Part shown: positions 9,393 through 20,280 of the stretch, in pieces
How the letters are laid out: each line of letters starts with the position of its first letter
Position numbering within the stretch: the first letter of the stretch is position 1
Assembly: GCF_006546735.2 (NCBI RefSeq)
Contig: NZ_VICD02000028.1
Location: 1-35,115 of the forward strand
Length of the DNA stretch: 35,115 nucleotides
Reading direction: 5' to 3'
Source: Marilutibacter maris
GTDB taxonomy: Bacteria > Pseudomonadota > Gammaproteobacteria > Xanthomonadales > Xanthomonadaceae
Notes under the pieces: generated by a model
The model's database searches: none
What the model saw: only the letters and a program-made list of their open reading frames with translations
What the model was told of the DNA's origin: nothing
Position numbers and translations under genes: made by a program

Positions 9393-12269
9393 ATGAACCA
9401 CTTGCGTTCCGCGATGCGCGTCGGCCTGCTGCCGGCCAGCATTGCCCTCGCGCTGACCCCGGTCATCGCCGGTGCCCAGGAAGCCGACACCGGCGCCGAG
9501 GCCACCACGCTCGACCGCATCGAAGTGACCGGTTCGCGCATCCGTCAGGTCGATATGGAGACCGCGGCGCCGGTGCTGTCGATCAGCCGTGAGGACATCG
9601 AGCAGCAGGGCTTCAACTCCGTTGCCGACATCCTGCAGAACATCTCGGCCGTCGGTTCTCCGGCGATCAGCCGCACCTCGCCGCTGTCCTCGGGCGAGTC
9701 GGTCGGTGGCCAGTACATCGATCTGCGCAACCTCGGTGCCAACCGCACCCTGATCCTGGTCAACGGCAAGCGCCTTGGCATCACCAACGACGGCCTCCAG
9801 GACGTCGCCTCGATCCCGGCCGCGATGGTCGAGCGCATCGAAGTGCTGAAGGATGGCGCCTCGACCATCTACGGCTCCGACGCGGTCGCTGGCGTGATCA
9901 ACATCATCACCCGCAAGAACTTCGAAGGCGCCGAAGCCAACGCCTACATCAGCCAGTACGACCAGGGCGACGGCACCCGCGAGCAGTACTCCTTCATCCT
10001 CGGCCAGACCGGCGACCGTGGTTCGGTGACCTTCGGCGTCGAGTACACCAAGGAAGACCCGGTGTGGGCGCGCGACCGCTGGTTCGCACGCGACCGCTTC
10101 CCGACCGGCGAGAAGTCCGCTGCGCGTCCGGGCGGCCTGTCCTCGATCAGCCAGTACGGCACGCTGTTCGATGCCAACGGCGACCGCTGGACCCTGATCC
10201 GCGACGGCCAGAACCGCGACGCCAGCGACTTCAGCAACTACCGTCCGTACGATCCGGCCCTGGACAGCACCAACCCGGCGCTGGCCTCGACCGTGTACTC
10301 CGGCGTCGAGCGCCGTTCGCTGTTCGCCAGCGGCAGCTACGACATCACCGACAACGTCCGTTTCGAAACCGACATCCTGTACACCGATCGCGACTCGTTC
10401 GCGCAGAACGCCGGTTATCCGTTCCGTTCCAACGCGTTCGGCATCTCGATGTCGGCCGACAGCGTGTACAACCCGCTCCCGGGCGAGGAAGTCACCTTCT
10501 GGCGCCGTGGCTGGGAAGTGCCGCGTGAGGTCAAGAACAGCCTGACCACCTACCGCTTCTCCGGTGCGTTCATCGGTTCGTTCGAGATCGGCGACAAGTT
10601 CTGGGATTGGGACGCTGGCTATCTGTACAACCAGAACGAAGGCAAGCAGATCAGCACCGGCAACCTGAGCCTGACGGCGGTGGAAGCCGCGGTCGGCCCG
10701 TCGTTCATCAACGCCGATGGCGTGGCCCAGTGCGGCACCGCGGCCAACCCGATCCCGCTGGGCTTCGGTCCGGGCGCGTGCACCCCGTGGAACCCGCTGG
10801 TTCCCGATGGCGTGACCGGCCAGGGCGGCCTGGCTGACAAGGCCGTGCAGGATTACCTGTACCTGCCGGGCCAGGCGCTGTCGGAGACCACCACCAAGGT
10901 CTACTACGCCAACATGAGCGGCTCGCTGTTCAGCCTGCCCGCCGGCGACGTCGGCCTGGCGGTCGGCTACGAGCACCGTTCGGAGAGCGGCTACTTCTCG
11001 CCGGACGCGCTGGCCCAGACCGGCACCTCGACCGATCTGGCCGCCGGCCCGACCGGTGGCCGCTACGCGCTGGACGAGGTCTACGCCGAGCTGCTGGTGC
11101 CGATCCTGTCCGACATGGCCTTCGCGAAGGAGCTGAGCGTCACCCTCGCAAGCCGCTACTCGGACTACGACACCTTCGGCGACACCGTCAACAGCAAGTT
11201 CGGTTTCACCTGGAAGCCGATCGACTCGCTGCTGGTCCGCGGTACCTGGTCCGAGGGCTTCCGCGCTCCGACCATCGCCGATCTGTACGGCGGCAGCTCG
11301 CAGAGCTTCGAGTACTACACCGATCCCTGCGACACCCTGTTCGGTTCGGTCGGCGGCAGCGCCCGCTGCCTGCAGGACGTCCCGGTCGATTACCGCCAGC
11401 CGGCCAGCGATCCGGACGGCCTCGCCGACGGCCCGGACACCCAGACGCCGGTCCCGTTCGTTTCCGGCGCCAACCCGTTCCTGCAGCCGGAAACCTCCGA
11501 GTCCAAGACCCTGGGCGTGGTGTGGAGCCCCGACTTCGTCGAAGGCCTGAACCTGTCGCTGGACTGGTGGAACATCCGCATCGACAACACCATCGTCCCC
11601 GACAGCCCGACCGACATCCTGGACGACTGCTACGTCCGCGGTATCGAGTCGCGCTGCGACAACCTGGGCCCCGATGCGTTCGTGCGTGATCCGGTCACCG
11701 GCCAGATCAGCACCCTGCTGTACGCGACCCGCAACGCCGGTTACCAGGAGGCCGAAGGCTACGACTTCGACCTGAGCTACCGGGTCGACACCGACTACGG
11801 CCGCTTCTCGCTCGCCTGGCTGACCACCTACGTCACCAAGAACGAGCTGAAGACCGACAACCTGGAAGGCGCTCCGCAGCAGCAGAATGGCTTCGGCGGC
11901 AACTTCCGGGTCCGCTCCAACGCCAATCTCACCTGGGAGAAGGGCGACTGGGGGGTCACCTGGGGCGTGCGCTACTACTCCGGCGTGAAGGAAGAGTGCT
12001 ACTTCGACGACCGTTGCAGCCTGCCGGACTACTCGGCTCCGGACACCCAGGGCAACATCGTTCCGAAGAACGAGCTGGGCTCCACTGCTTTCCACGACCT
12101 GCAGGTCCGCTGGAACGCACCGTGGAACGCCTCGGTCGCGGTCGGCGCCAACAATGTGTTCGATCACTTCGCGGCTCCGAACTACGACCAGCCGAACTCC
12201 GGCTACTCGTACTACGGCGGCTTCGACATCGGTCGCATGCTGTACCTGAAGTACCAGCAGCGCTTCTGA
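9393..12269 (+). CDS. TonB-dependent outer-membrane receptor
   Basis: A 958-residue outer-membrane active transporter. Residues 1-28 are a signal peptide (cut after AGA). A TonB-box-like segment LDRIEVTGSRI lies at 40-50. The plug domain follows to about 175, with LVNGKRLG, VERIEVLKDGASTIYGSDAVAGVINIIT intact. The rest is a 22-stranded-type beta barrel, with the receptor signature SEGFRAPTIADLYGG and the terminal YLKYQQRF ending in phenylalanine as BAM substrates do. This plug type is expanded in xanthomonads and often takes up peptides, carbohydrates or unusual ligands; the ligand here is unknown. GGAGAGAG precedes the ATG. A strong terminator follows 22 bases after the stop. The AraC gene just upstream and the membrane sensor before that suggest regulated expression. 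Confidence 0.95.
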   Translation: MNHLRSAMRVGLLPASIALALTPVIAGAQEADTGAEATTLDRIEVTGSRIRQVDMETAAPVLSISREDIEQQGFNSVADILQNISAVGSPAISRTSPLSSGESVGGQYIDLRNLGANRTLILVNGKRLGITNDGLQDVASIPAAMVERIEVLKDGASTIYGSDAVAGVINIITRKNFEGAEANAYISQYDQGDGTREQYSFILGQTGDRGSVTFGVEYTKEDPVWARDRWFARDRFPTGEKSAARPGGLSSISQYGTLFDANGDRWTLIRDGQNRDASDFSNYRPYDPALDSTNPALASTVYSGVERRSLFASGSYDITDNVRFETDILYTDRDSFAQNAGYPFRSNAFGISMSADSVYNPLPGEEVTFWRRGWEVPREVKNSLTTYRFSGAFIGSFEIGDKFWDWDAGYLYNQNEGKQISTGNLSLTAVEAAVGPSFINADGVAQCGTAANPIPLGFGPGACTPWNPLVPDGVTGQGGLADKAVQDYLYLPGQALSETTTKVYYANMSGSLFSLPAGDVGLAVGYEHRSESGYFSPDALAQTGTSTDLAAGPTGGRYALDEVYAELLVPILSDMAFAKELSVTLASRYSDYDTFGDTVNSKFGFTWKPIDSLLVRGTWSEGFRAPTIADLYGGSSQSFEYYTDPCDTLFGSVGGSARCLQDVPVDYRQPASDPDGLADGPDTQTPVPFVSGANPFLQPETSESKTLGVVWSPDFVEGLNLSLDWWNIRIDNTIVPDSPTDILDDCYVRGIESRCDNLGPDAFVRDPVTGQISTLLYATRNAGYQEAEGYDFDLSYRVDTDYGRFSLAWLTTYVTKNELKTDNLEGAPQQQNGFGGNFRVRSNANLTWEKGDWGVTWGVRYYSGVKEECYFDDRCSLPDYSAPDTQGNIVPKNELGSTAFHDLQVRWNAPWNASVAVGANNVFDHFAAPNYDQPNSGYSYYGGFDIGRMLYLKYQQRF

Positions 12270-12291
12270 TCGAGGCACCGCTGAGCAACAC

Positions 12292-12320
12292 CTACGGCCC
12301 CGCAAGGGGCCGTAGTTTTT
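12292..12320 (+). terminator. Rho-independent terminator of the TonB receptor gene
   Basis: A 10-bp stem (12292-12301 with 12306-12315) with loop GCAA is followed by five Ts (12316-12320). It is the clearest plus-strand terminator in the window and ends the regulator/receptor block. Confidence 0.92.
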
Positions 12321-12385
12321 GCGGCGGTGGGAGCGGAGCGGTCCAGCCGGTAGCATGGGACGGTCCCGCCAACCCGGTCGTCGCC

Positions 12386-13375
12386 ATGAAACTGCAGGTC
12401 CCCTTCATCCAGCTGCCGCTGTGCTTCGATGCCGCCGCGCTCGCGGACGAGGTCGAGGCGCTGGGCGAGGCCCCGTGGCGGCCGCACCCGCAGGGTTTTC
12501 CGGGCAACTCGATGCTGCCGCTGGTCGCCGCCGACGGCGATCCCGCCAATGAGGCCTTTTCCGGCACCATGCGGCCGACGCCGGCGCTGCGGGCCTGTGG
12601 GTATCTGGGCCGGGTGATCGCCAGTCTGGGCGCGACGGTCGGCCGCTCGCGGTTGATGCGGCTGGCCGGCAATGCCGAGGTCACCCGCCACGTCGACCAG
12701 GGGTACTACTGGGCCGAGCGCGTGCGGGTGCACGTGCCGATCGTGACCCAGCCGACCGTGCGTTTCGAGTGCGGCGAGGCGGCGATCAACATGGCCGCCG
12801 GCGAATGCTGGATCTTCGACACCTGGCGCCAGCACCGGGTGCTCAACGACGCGACCGGCTCGCGGATCCACCTGGTGGTCGATACCGTCGGCGGCGACGG
12901 GTTCTGGGAGCTGGTCTCGCGCGGGCGCGCGCCGGGCCATCCGTCGCCCGCGCAGTGGCAGCCGCGGCGGCTGGGCGTCGATGCCGACGTGGCGGCGGAG
13001 ATCGCCTGCGAGCAACACAATGTGCCGCGGGTGATGAGCCCGTGGGAGCTCAACGCGCTGTTCGCGATCCTGTTCGCCGACTCGGCGGCGGGGCCGGCGC
13101 TGGCCCAGGTCCAGCAGATCACCCTGCGCTTCATCCGCGCCTGGCGCGGGCTGTGGGCGCGTTTCGGCGATTCCGAGCCCGGACTGGACGCCTACCGGGC
13201 ACGCTTGCAGCAGTATCTGGAGGAGGTGCGCGGCCCTGCCCAGGCGGTGCGGATGGCCAACCACCTGGACTGGTTCGGCGCGATGACGATGATGATCGGG
13301 CGGGTCGCGGTGGCCGCGTCCGAGCCGGTCGGCGCCGGCGCCGGCGCACAGCGGGCGATGGGCGACAACGCCTGA
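12386..13375 (+). CDS. Aspartyl/asparaginyl beta-hydroxylase-family protein
   Basis: A 329-residue protein whose first ~170 residues match the Fe(II)/2-oxoglutarate-dependent Asp/Asn beta-hydroxylase fold. The expected core is present: H102-V-D104 after EVTR, R114-V-H116 (RVRVHVP), F-D145 with H150 (FDTWRQHRVLND), and R160/H162 (RIHLVVD), which by family analogy supply iron and 2-oxoglutarate contacts. The C-terminal ~150 residues are not recognised. The open frame begins far upstream inside the receptor gene, but ATG 12386 lies after that gene's terminator. No good ribosome site is visible, so a near-leaderless transcript or a weak site is possible. The substrate is unknown. It is convergent with ppa. 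Confidence 0.82.
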   Translation: MKLQVPFIQLPLCFDAAALADEVEALGEAPWRPHPQGFPGNSMLPLVAADGDPANEAFSGTMRPTPALRACGYLGRVIASLGATVGRSRLMRLAGNAEVTRHVDQGYYWAERVRVHVPIVTQPTVRFECGEAAINMAAGECWIFDTWRQHRVLNDATGSRIHLVVDTVGGDGFWELVSRGRAPGHPSPAQWQPRRLGVDADVAAEIACEQHNVPRVMSPWELNALFAILFADSAAGPALAQVQQITLRFIRAWRGLWARFGDSEPGLDAYRARLQQYLEEVRGPAQAVRMANHLDWFGAMTMMIGRVAVAASEPVGAGAGAQRAMGDNA

Positions 13376-13396
13376 GAAGGAGGGACGAAAACGACG

Positions 13397-13418
13397 AAGG
13401 CCGCCCGGAGGCGGCCTT
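13397..13418. terminator. Bidirectional hairpin between the hydroxylase gene and ppa
   Basis: AAGGCCGCC (13397-13405) pairs with GGCGGCCTT (13410-13418). It sits between two convergent genes. The minus side continues into CGTCGTTTTCG, so it probably ends ppa better than the plus-strand gene. Confidence 0.7.
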
Positions 13419-13451
13419 GTGCATGTCTGCGATCGACGCGCGCTGCCGGTA

Positions 13452-14006
13452 TCAGAACTTCGGCTTGTCGGCCTCGGCGGTGTCGTTGTAGCGCTTGATC
13501 GCGTCGTTGAGGATCGCCTTGGCCTCGGTCGCGTTGCCCCAGCCCTCGAGCTTGACCCACTTGCCCTTCTCCAGGTCCTTGTAGTGCTCGAAGAAGTGGC
13601 CGATACGCTCCAGCCAGTGCTTGGAGACCTGGTCGATGTCCTCGATGTGGGCGTAGCCGCCGAAGATCTTGGCTTCGGGCACCGCCAGCAGCTTCTCGTC
13701 GCTGCCGGCCTCGTCGCTCATCTTCAGCACGCCGACCGGCCTGCAGCGGATCACCGAGCCCGGCACCAGCGGCAGCGGCAGGATCACCAGCACGTCGGCG
13801 GGGTCGCCGTCGCCGCAGACGGTGTGGGGCACGTAGCCGTAGTTGCACGGATAACGCATCGGCGTGGACAGGATGCGGTCGACGAAGATCGCGCCGGAGG
13901 CCTTGTCGACCTCGTACTTGACCGGTTCGGCGTCCTTGGGGATTTCGATGATGACGTTGATCTCGTCCGGCGGGTTCTTGCCGGTGGAGACGAGGTCCAG
14001 GCCCAT
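13452..14006 (-). CDS. ppa: Soluble inorganic pyrophosphatase (family I)
   Basis: A cytoplasmic Mg-dependent enzyme of 184 residues that hydrolyses pyrophosphate and so drives biosynthetic reactions forward. The metal-binding signature GDGDPADVL gives D66, D68 and D71; K30, E32 and the Y-G-Y block (NYGYVP) are also in place, as in bacterial hexameric enzymes. The longer open frame would add 22 proline/arginine-rich residues; the ATG at 14006 is preferred because GGAG lies 7 bases before it and MGLDLVSTG is the family start. It sits downstream of a channel-like gene on the same strand but is cut off from it by the terminator at 14121-14148. Confidence 0.96.
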   Translation of the reverse strand: MGLDLVSTGKNPPDEINVIIEIPKDAEPVKYEVDKASGAIFVDRILSTPMRYPCNYGYVPHTVCGDGDPADVLVILPLPLVPGSVIRCRPVGVLKMSDEAGSDEKLLAVPEAKIFGGYAHIEDIDQVSKHWLERIGHFFEHYKDLEKGKWVKLEGWGNATEAKAILNDAIKRYNDTAEADKPKF

Positions 14007-14120
14007 GCTGATGCTCCGACTGCTGGGTCCGCCGCGACGGTGCCGGGGCGGAGGGTGAGGGAAGGCGGGCATTTTACGCGGGATGCTGTTGCGCTGCAGC
14101 AGGACGGGCCCGCGGCAACG

Positions 14121-14148
14121 AAAAGGGGCCCCGCAATCGCGGGGCCCC
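14121..14148 (-). terminator. Terminator of the channel-like gene
   Basis: A 10-bp stem, GGGGCCCCGC with its complement (14125-14134 and 14139-14148, loop AATC), is followed on the minus strand by TTTTCGTTG. It lies between the stop at 14182 and the ppa start. Confidence 0.85.
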
Positions 14149-14181
14149 GGTGGTGAGGGCCTGTAGCGCGTGCCTGCGCGG

Positions 14182-15684
14182 CTACTTGCGCAGATGGCGA
14201 TCGGCCCAGTCGTCGGCCAGGCGCCCGGCGGCGTCGCGGCCGCCCAGGCCGAATGCCAGCGCGATCGCGACCGCGACCGCCCCCAGCACCAGCCCGAACG
14301 CCAGGTTGACGATCTCGTCGGCGATGCCCATCGCGCGCAGCCCCATCGCCAGCACCAGGCCCAGGATCGCGACCCGTGCGATCCGCGACAGGCCGACGCT
14401 GTTGCCGGGGTTGGCGCGCTCGATCGCGGCGCTGGCGAGATTGGCGAGCCAGTAGCCGATCACGAAGATCGCCAGGCCCAGCAGCACGTTGGCGCCGAAC
14501 TCGATGAAGGTCTCCAGCAGCTCGCGCACGCCGGTGAAGCCGACCCGGTGGGCGGCCTCGACGGTCGCGAACAGCATGATGAAGAACAACGCCACCCGGC
14601 CGCCCAGTTCGGACAGCGACAGCCGGCGCAGCTGGTCGGTACCGTCGGTCGCCGGTGCGTCGCTGCCCGCGGCCAGCGCATGACCGAAGCCCAACCGCTC
14701 GGGCAACTGGTCGAAGCCGAGGCTGGAGAGCAGGCGGGTGGCGAGGTCGGCGACGAAGCGGCCGACGAACCAGGCGATGATCAGGATCGCGGCGGCGGCG
14801 ATGATGTGCGGCACCGCGGCCAGGAACATGTTCAGCATCTCGGTCAGCGGTCCGGAGATCGCCTCGATCCGCAGCGCGTCGAGCGCGGCGATCAGGGTCG
14901 GCACGATCACCAGGATGAACACCAGGGTGCCGCCGAGCTGGGACAGCTTGAGGTCGCGGGTCGCCTCGCTCTGCGCGCTGAAGCGGTCGACCCCGGTCGC
15001 CACCAGCAGGTTGCTGACCAGGCCGCGCACGGCCTTGGCGATGATCCAGCCGGCCAGGCCGATCATCGCGGCGGCGAACAGGTTCGGCAGCATCCCGACC
15101 AGCTCAGTGGTCATCGACGACAACGGCACCATCAGGCCTTCGATCTGCAGCGCGCCGACGATCGCCGGCAGGAACAGCAGCAGCACCAGCCAGTAGGCGA
15201 CATTGCCCATGGTGTCGGAGAGCGGACGCATGTCGGCGCCCTCGGACAGCTTCTCATCGACCCGGGTCGCGCCCAGCGCCTTGTTGACCACGGTGCGCAC
15301 CAGGGTCGCGACCAGCCAGCCGATCACGGCCAGGGCGATCGCCAGCAGCAGGCGCGGCAGGTACATCATCACCGTGTTGGCCAGGGTCGACAGCGGGCCG
15401 GACACGCCGTCCACGTGCAGTACCCCGAACATGCCGATCACCGCCAGCAGCAGGATCGCCCAGAACACCACCCGGCCGGCGATGCGTTCGAAATCGAGGG
15501 TGCTCTCGGTCTGTGCCGACAGCCGTTGATTGGTGCCGAGCTTGGCGAGCCCCTTGCGGGTCGCCGCGCTGGCGGCGAGGGCGACGATCCAGCCGAGCAG
15601 CAGGATGGCAAGCGCGCCGAGAATCGAAGGCAGGTACCCGCCAAGCGAGCTCTGCAATGAGGACAACCAGGACATCGAGCCCAT
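14182..15684 (-). CDS. Mechanosensitive-channel-family membrane protein built from TM-helix repeats
   Basis: A 500-residue inner-membrane protein with roughly ten hydrophobic segments. It is built from at least four related units. Each starts near RVVFWAILLLAVIG, VAYWLVLLLFLPAIVG, GGTLVFILVIVPTLIA or GRVALFFIMLFATVEA and ends in a second helix with the pattern LP-LL-A-I-GW. This is the conserved TM-helix repeat of the CmpX/YkuT-like group annotated as mechanosensitive ion channels. I do not see the large soluble beta domain of classical MscS, so gating by membrane tension is an assumption. The ATG at 15684 has GGGGGAAG just upstream; an internal ATG three codons later is an alternative. A terminator separates it from hppA upstream. 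Confidence 0.8.
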   Translation of the reverse strand: MGSMSWLSSLQSSLGGYLPSILGALAILLLGWIVALAASAATRKGLAKLGTNQRLSAQTESTLDFERIAGRVVFWAILLLAVIGMFGVLHVDGVSGPLSTLANTVMMYLPRLLLAIALAVIGWLVATLVRTVVNKALGATRVDEKLSEGADMRPLSDTMGNVAYWLVLLLFLPAIVGALQIEGLMVPLSSMTTELVGMLPNLFAAAMIGLAGWIIAKAVRGLVSNLLVATGVDRFSAQSEATRDLKLSQLGGTLVFILVIVPTLIAALDALRIEAISGPLTEMLNMFLAAVPHIIAAAAILIIAWFVGRFVADLATRLLSSLGFDQLPERLGFGHALAAGSDAPATDGTDQLRRLSLSELGGRVALFFIMLFATVEAAHRVGFTGVRELLETFIEFGANVLLGLAIFVIGYWLANLASAAIERANPGNSVGLSRIARVAILGLVLAMGLRAMGIADEIVNLAFGLVLGAVAVAIALAFGLGGRDAAGRLADDWADRHLRK

Positions 15685-15824
15685 GAAACTTCCCCCTTTA
15701 AAGTGTCGAGAAAGGTGGGGGAGAACTGCGTCACAGTTTCTCCGCTCACCAGACCACCATACCGGGCGGATGTAAACGATCCGTCTAGGTGAGGTTTCCG
15801 TCGCGAAGCGCCGGGCCGAAAGAC

Positions 15825-15850
15825 AAGGACCCCGCCGTGGCGGGGTCCTT
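15825..15850 (-). terminator. Terminator downstream of hppA
   Basis: An 11-bp stem (15825-15835 with 15840-15850, 4-base loop), AAGGACCCCGC and its complement, lies 56 bases after the hppA stop on the minus strand. It is followed there by GTCTTTCGG, a short T-rich stretch. Confidence 0.8.
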
Positions 15851-15905
15851 GCGGGAAGGTGCCGCCGCATCGGTCGGGCGGCACCGTGGTTGGCGTTGCG
15901 AAGCG

Positions 15906-17933
<2,028 letters not shown>

Positions 17934-18195
17934 GAACCCCTCCCCGGAGTGGACCTAAGTGGAATTTCGGATTTCGAACCTTCTTCTTGTGAGCGTTGCG
18001 GGAGCGCCTCACGGCGGCCGATGGGGGCAACGGTCCCGACTATCGCACAGGTCGAGGCGATTCCGCCTCGCCCCTGGCCGGGTTTCGTGCCGGCGATCGC
18101 GGGGCGCCCGCCGGAGACGGGGTGATCCGGCATTCAGCCGGGGCGTGCCAGCCTCCTGGCCCATGTCCTGGTCCATGTTCCACAGGAGTCCGCCG

Positions 18196-18714
18196 ATGCG
18201 TTCCGTTCCGATCCTGATCCTGCTGCCGATGCTCGCCACCGCCGCGTCGGCGTTCGCCGCCGGACCGGCGCCGGAGATCGAGCGCCCGGTCGCTCCGCCG
18301 CAGGCGGTCGGCAGCGCGCACTCGCTGCGCACGATTCCCGAGGCCTGCGCCCGCCTGGAGGGGGCGTTCACCGGGGATGCGGCCGAGCCGTACCGGTTCG
18401 CGGCGGTCCGCACCCGCGCCAACTGCCAGCCGCGTGCGCGCTTCGTCGATGCCGCCAGGGCCGACCCGGGCGTTGCCAATGGCTGGATCCTCAACGATCT
18501 GATCCGGGTGCCCAGTGCGGCGTGCGCCGGGCAGCAGGCGGTGGTGCGGGTGTGGCGCAAGCCGGCCGCGGCTTCGCCGCCGGACCTCGATGCCCAGGGC
18601 CGCTCGCGGATCTATCTGCAGGATTCGAAGCAGACCGCCGGCGCGGCGAGGGACCGGGTCCCGATGTTCGCCGCGGAGATGACCGTCGAGGGCCGGGCCT
18701 GCGCCCAGGAATGA
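18196..18714 (+). CDS. Hypothetical exported protein
   Basis: A 172-residue protein I do not recognise. Residues 1-22 are a clear signal peptide (IPLILLP-type core ending AFAAG), so it should be periplasmic. Three cysteines in the mature part (in EACARL, RANCQP and SAACAG), plus one near the end (GRACAQ), could form two disulphides. AGGAG at 18184-18188 lies 7 bases before the ATG, which decides the start; the frame is open 79 codons further upstream without support. It stands alone, divergent from hppA and convergent with the DUF4434 gene across a hairpin. Confidence 0.75.
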   Translation: MRSVPILILLPMLATAASAFAAGPAPEIERPVAPPQAVGSAHSLRTIPEACARLEGAFTGDAAEPYRFAAVRTRANCQPRARFVDAARADPGVANGWILNDLIRVPSAACAGQQAVVRVWRKPAAASPPDLDAQGRSRIYLQDSKQTAGAARDRVPMFAAEMTVEGRACAQE

Positions 18715-18722
18715 GATCGGCG

Positions 18723-18754
18723 CTGGCCGGTGCCCCGTTCGGGGGACCGGCCAG
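18723..18754. terminator. Bidirectional hairpin between convergent genes
   Basis: CTGGCCGGT (18723-18731) pairs with ACCGGCCAG (18746-18754), with a further CCCC/GGGG pairing inside. It lies between the stops of the exported unknown and the DUF4434 gene. There is no T-tract, so termination strength is uncertain. Confidence 0.6.
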
Positions 18755-18768
18755 TTGAGGCTCGATGA

Positions 18769-20280
18769 CTAGTCCCGAGCGACTTCGATCTCGCTGAGGA
18801 ACACCCAGTTTCCACCAGTAGCCGCGCGCAGCTCGAAGTAGCGGCAACTGGCATTGAGCGGAGTCCGGTTGCCCAGTACGTACTCTTCTTCCTGCACGCT
18901 GTCCTGGGCCGCTGCCGTGAACGGCGCCGTCAGTGTGGCGACCTTGGTCATGCTCGAGGTGGTAGCGCCGCAGTACAGGTCGGCGGAAACCGGGCTGCGG
19001 ATACCCCAGGCGGGGTAGGAGAGAGTGTGAACACCAATCCAGTCGATCGTCTTGGCACTGCCGAGGTCGACGCGCACGCGGGCCGTGCCCCCAGCTCCCG
19101 GAATTCCGATCCAGCTAGAGTCCTGGGGGTTCCGCGGATCGCCGGTGCGGCGGTCGAACAGTTCGTAGCCGGTGCTATCCGGGTAGGTCGGACTTGGCGC
19201 GGACAGCCAAGTGTAGTTCTGGTGGTTGAGTGAGATCAGCGAATGTGCGCCGCCGATTCCGTAAGTGCCGCGATAGGTGCCTCGCAACCGCGGCGCTTCC
19301 ACGTAGCCGTTGGCTGGACCGACGAGCTCGGACATATGCCATTGATGCAGCCAGGAAACCCGCTTGCCCGCCGAGCGGGCGCTCCACAACTGCTGGTTGA
19401 TGCGGCGTGCGGACGCAGCACGATACCCGCCGGTCAGCCCGGCGCTGTTGAACAGCGGGGTTCCATAGTTGAACACCTCGACGTCGGCCCACAGGGCCTC
19501 GGCCCCCAGCTTTGCCGCCAGCGCCTCGTAGTATTGTTCGGACGAGTAACCGGTACGCTCCCAGTGGAACAGCTTCGTACCCGGGATGGCGCCGATGCCG
19601 TCCTGCCAGGCCTGGATGTCGACGCCGGTGTAGCCGCGGAAGCTGGCGGCGGTATCGGCCAGGTTGGAGGGGGACGGCAGATTGGGCTGGTTCGGGAAGT
19701 ACGGGGCGACGATCACCGGTTTGCCGGGTGCCAGAGTTTTCAGGGCGGAGGTGATCCGCTTGTAGTAGTTGTACTTGGACAGATCGGGAATGCCAGGCTC
19801 GTCCGGGATGTACCAGCCGGCAAATGCGGGATGGCTGCGGTATTGGTTCGCCAGTACCGCGATGTTGGCCCGCACATCCTCCTCGACTCCCCGGGTGTTG
19901 CCGCTTTCCCAGAACTTCGGACACTGCTGCGAACTCAGGGTCGTGCCGACGTAGACCTTCATTCCGCGCGACTGGGCCTCGTCGAGGATGTTGCCGAGCT
20001 TGCCCGGAAAGCCTTTGATCCACTCGAACTCGGTGGCGTAGTAGGTGCAGCCCTGTCCGGCGCGGGTGGCCCGGGTCTGGGCGATGATGATCGTGTCGTT
20101 GCCAAGCTCCTGAAGCTCGTCCAGGAAGGCAGGCAGTTGGCTGACCGGAATCAACTCGTTGGTGCCGCTGTAGCCGAAATACGTGAATGCGCCGGAGAGC
20201 GCTTTGGAGGTCTGCGCCTGCGCCGAAGGGAGGTTGGCGAGCGCGCCTACGAAGCTCAAGGACAGCATGAGTCCTTTCAT
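18769..20280 (-). CDS. Secreted DUF4434-type glycosidase-like protein with C-terminal discoidin-like domain
   Basis: A 503-residue secreted protein. Residues 1-22 are a signal peptide cut after AQA. Residues about 28-350 look like the DUF4434 TIM-barrel family: SGAFTYFGYSG, LGNDTIIIAQTR, LDEAQSRGMKVYVGTT, SHPAFAGWYIPDEPG (E161 as the likely acid) and VIVAPYFPNQP. Residues about 370-503 (GTARVRVDLGSAKTIDWIGVHT, then RYFELRAATGGNWVFLSEIEV) read as an F5/8-type carbohydrate-binding fold. AGGAG lies 7 bases before the ATG at 20280. The gene is visibly less GC-rich than its surroundings (two sampled 60-base lines are 57% and 62%, against 72% for a line in hppA), a hint of transfer. The substrate is unknown; activity on a polysaccharide is inferred from fold family only. 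Confidence 0.78.
   Translation of the reverse strand: MKGLMLSLSFVGALANLPSAQAQTSKALSGAFTYFGYSGTNELIPVSQLPAFLDELQELGNDTIIIAQTRATRAGQGCTYYATEFEWIKGFPGKLGNILDEAQSRGMKVYVGTTLSSQQCPKFWESGNTRGVEEDVRANIAVLANQYRSHPAFAGWYIPDEPGIPDLSKYNYYKRITSALKTLAPGKPVIVAPYFPNQPNLPSPSNLADTAASFRGYTGVDIQAWQDGIGAIPGTKLFHWERTGYSSEQYYEALAAKLGAEALWADVEVFNYGTPLFNSAGLTGGYRAASARRINQQLWSARSAGKRVSWLHQWHMSELVGPANGYVEAPRLRGTYRGTYGIGGAHSLISLNHQNYTWLSAPSPTYPDSTGYELFDRRTGDPRNPQDSSWIGIPGAGGTARVRVDLGSAKTIDWIGVHTLSYPAWGIRSPVSADLYCGATTSSMTKVATLTAPFTAAAQDSVQEEEYVLGNRTPLNASCRYFELRAATGGNWVFLSEIEVARD

Noticed and set aside
8373-12356. A 1327-codon open frame on the minus strand across the AraC and TonB receptor genes
   Set aside because: Codon-bias shadow of the real plus-strand genes; its protein has no recognisable domain and the plus-strand products are certain.
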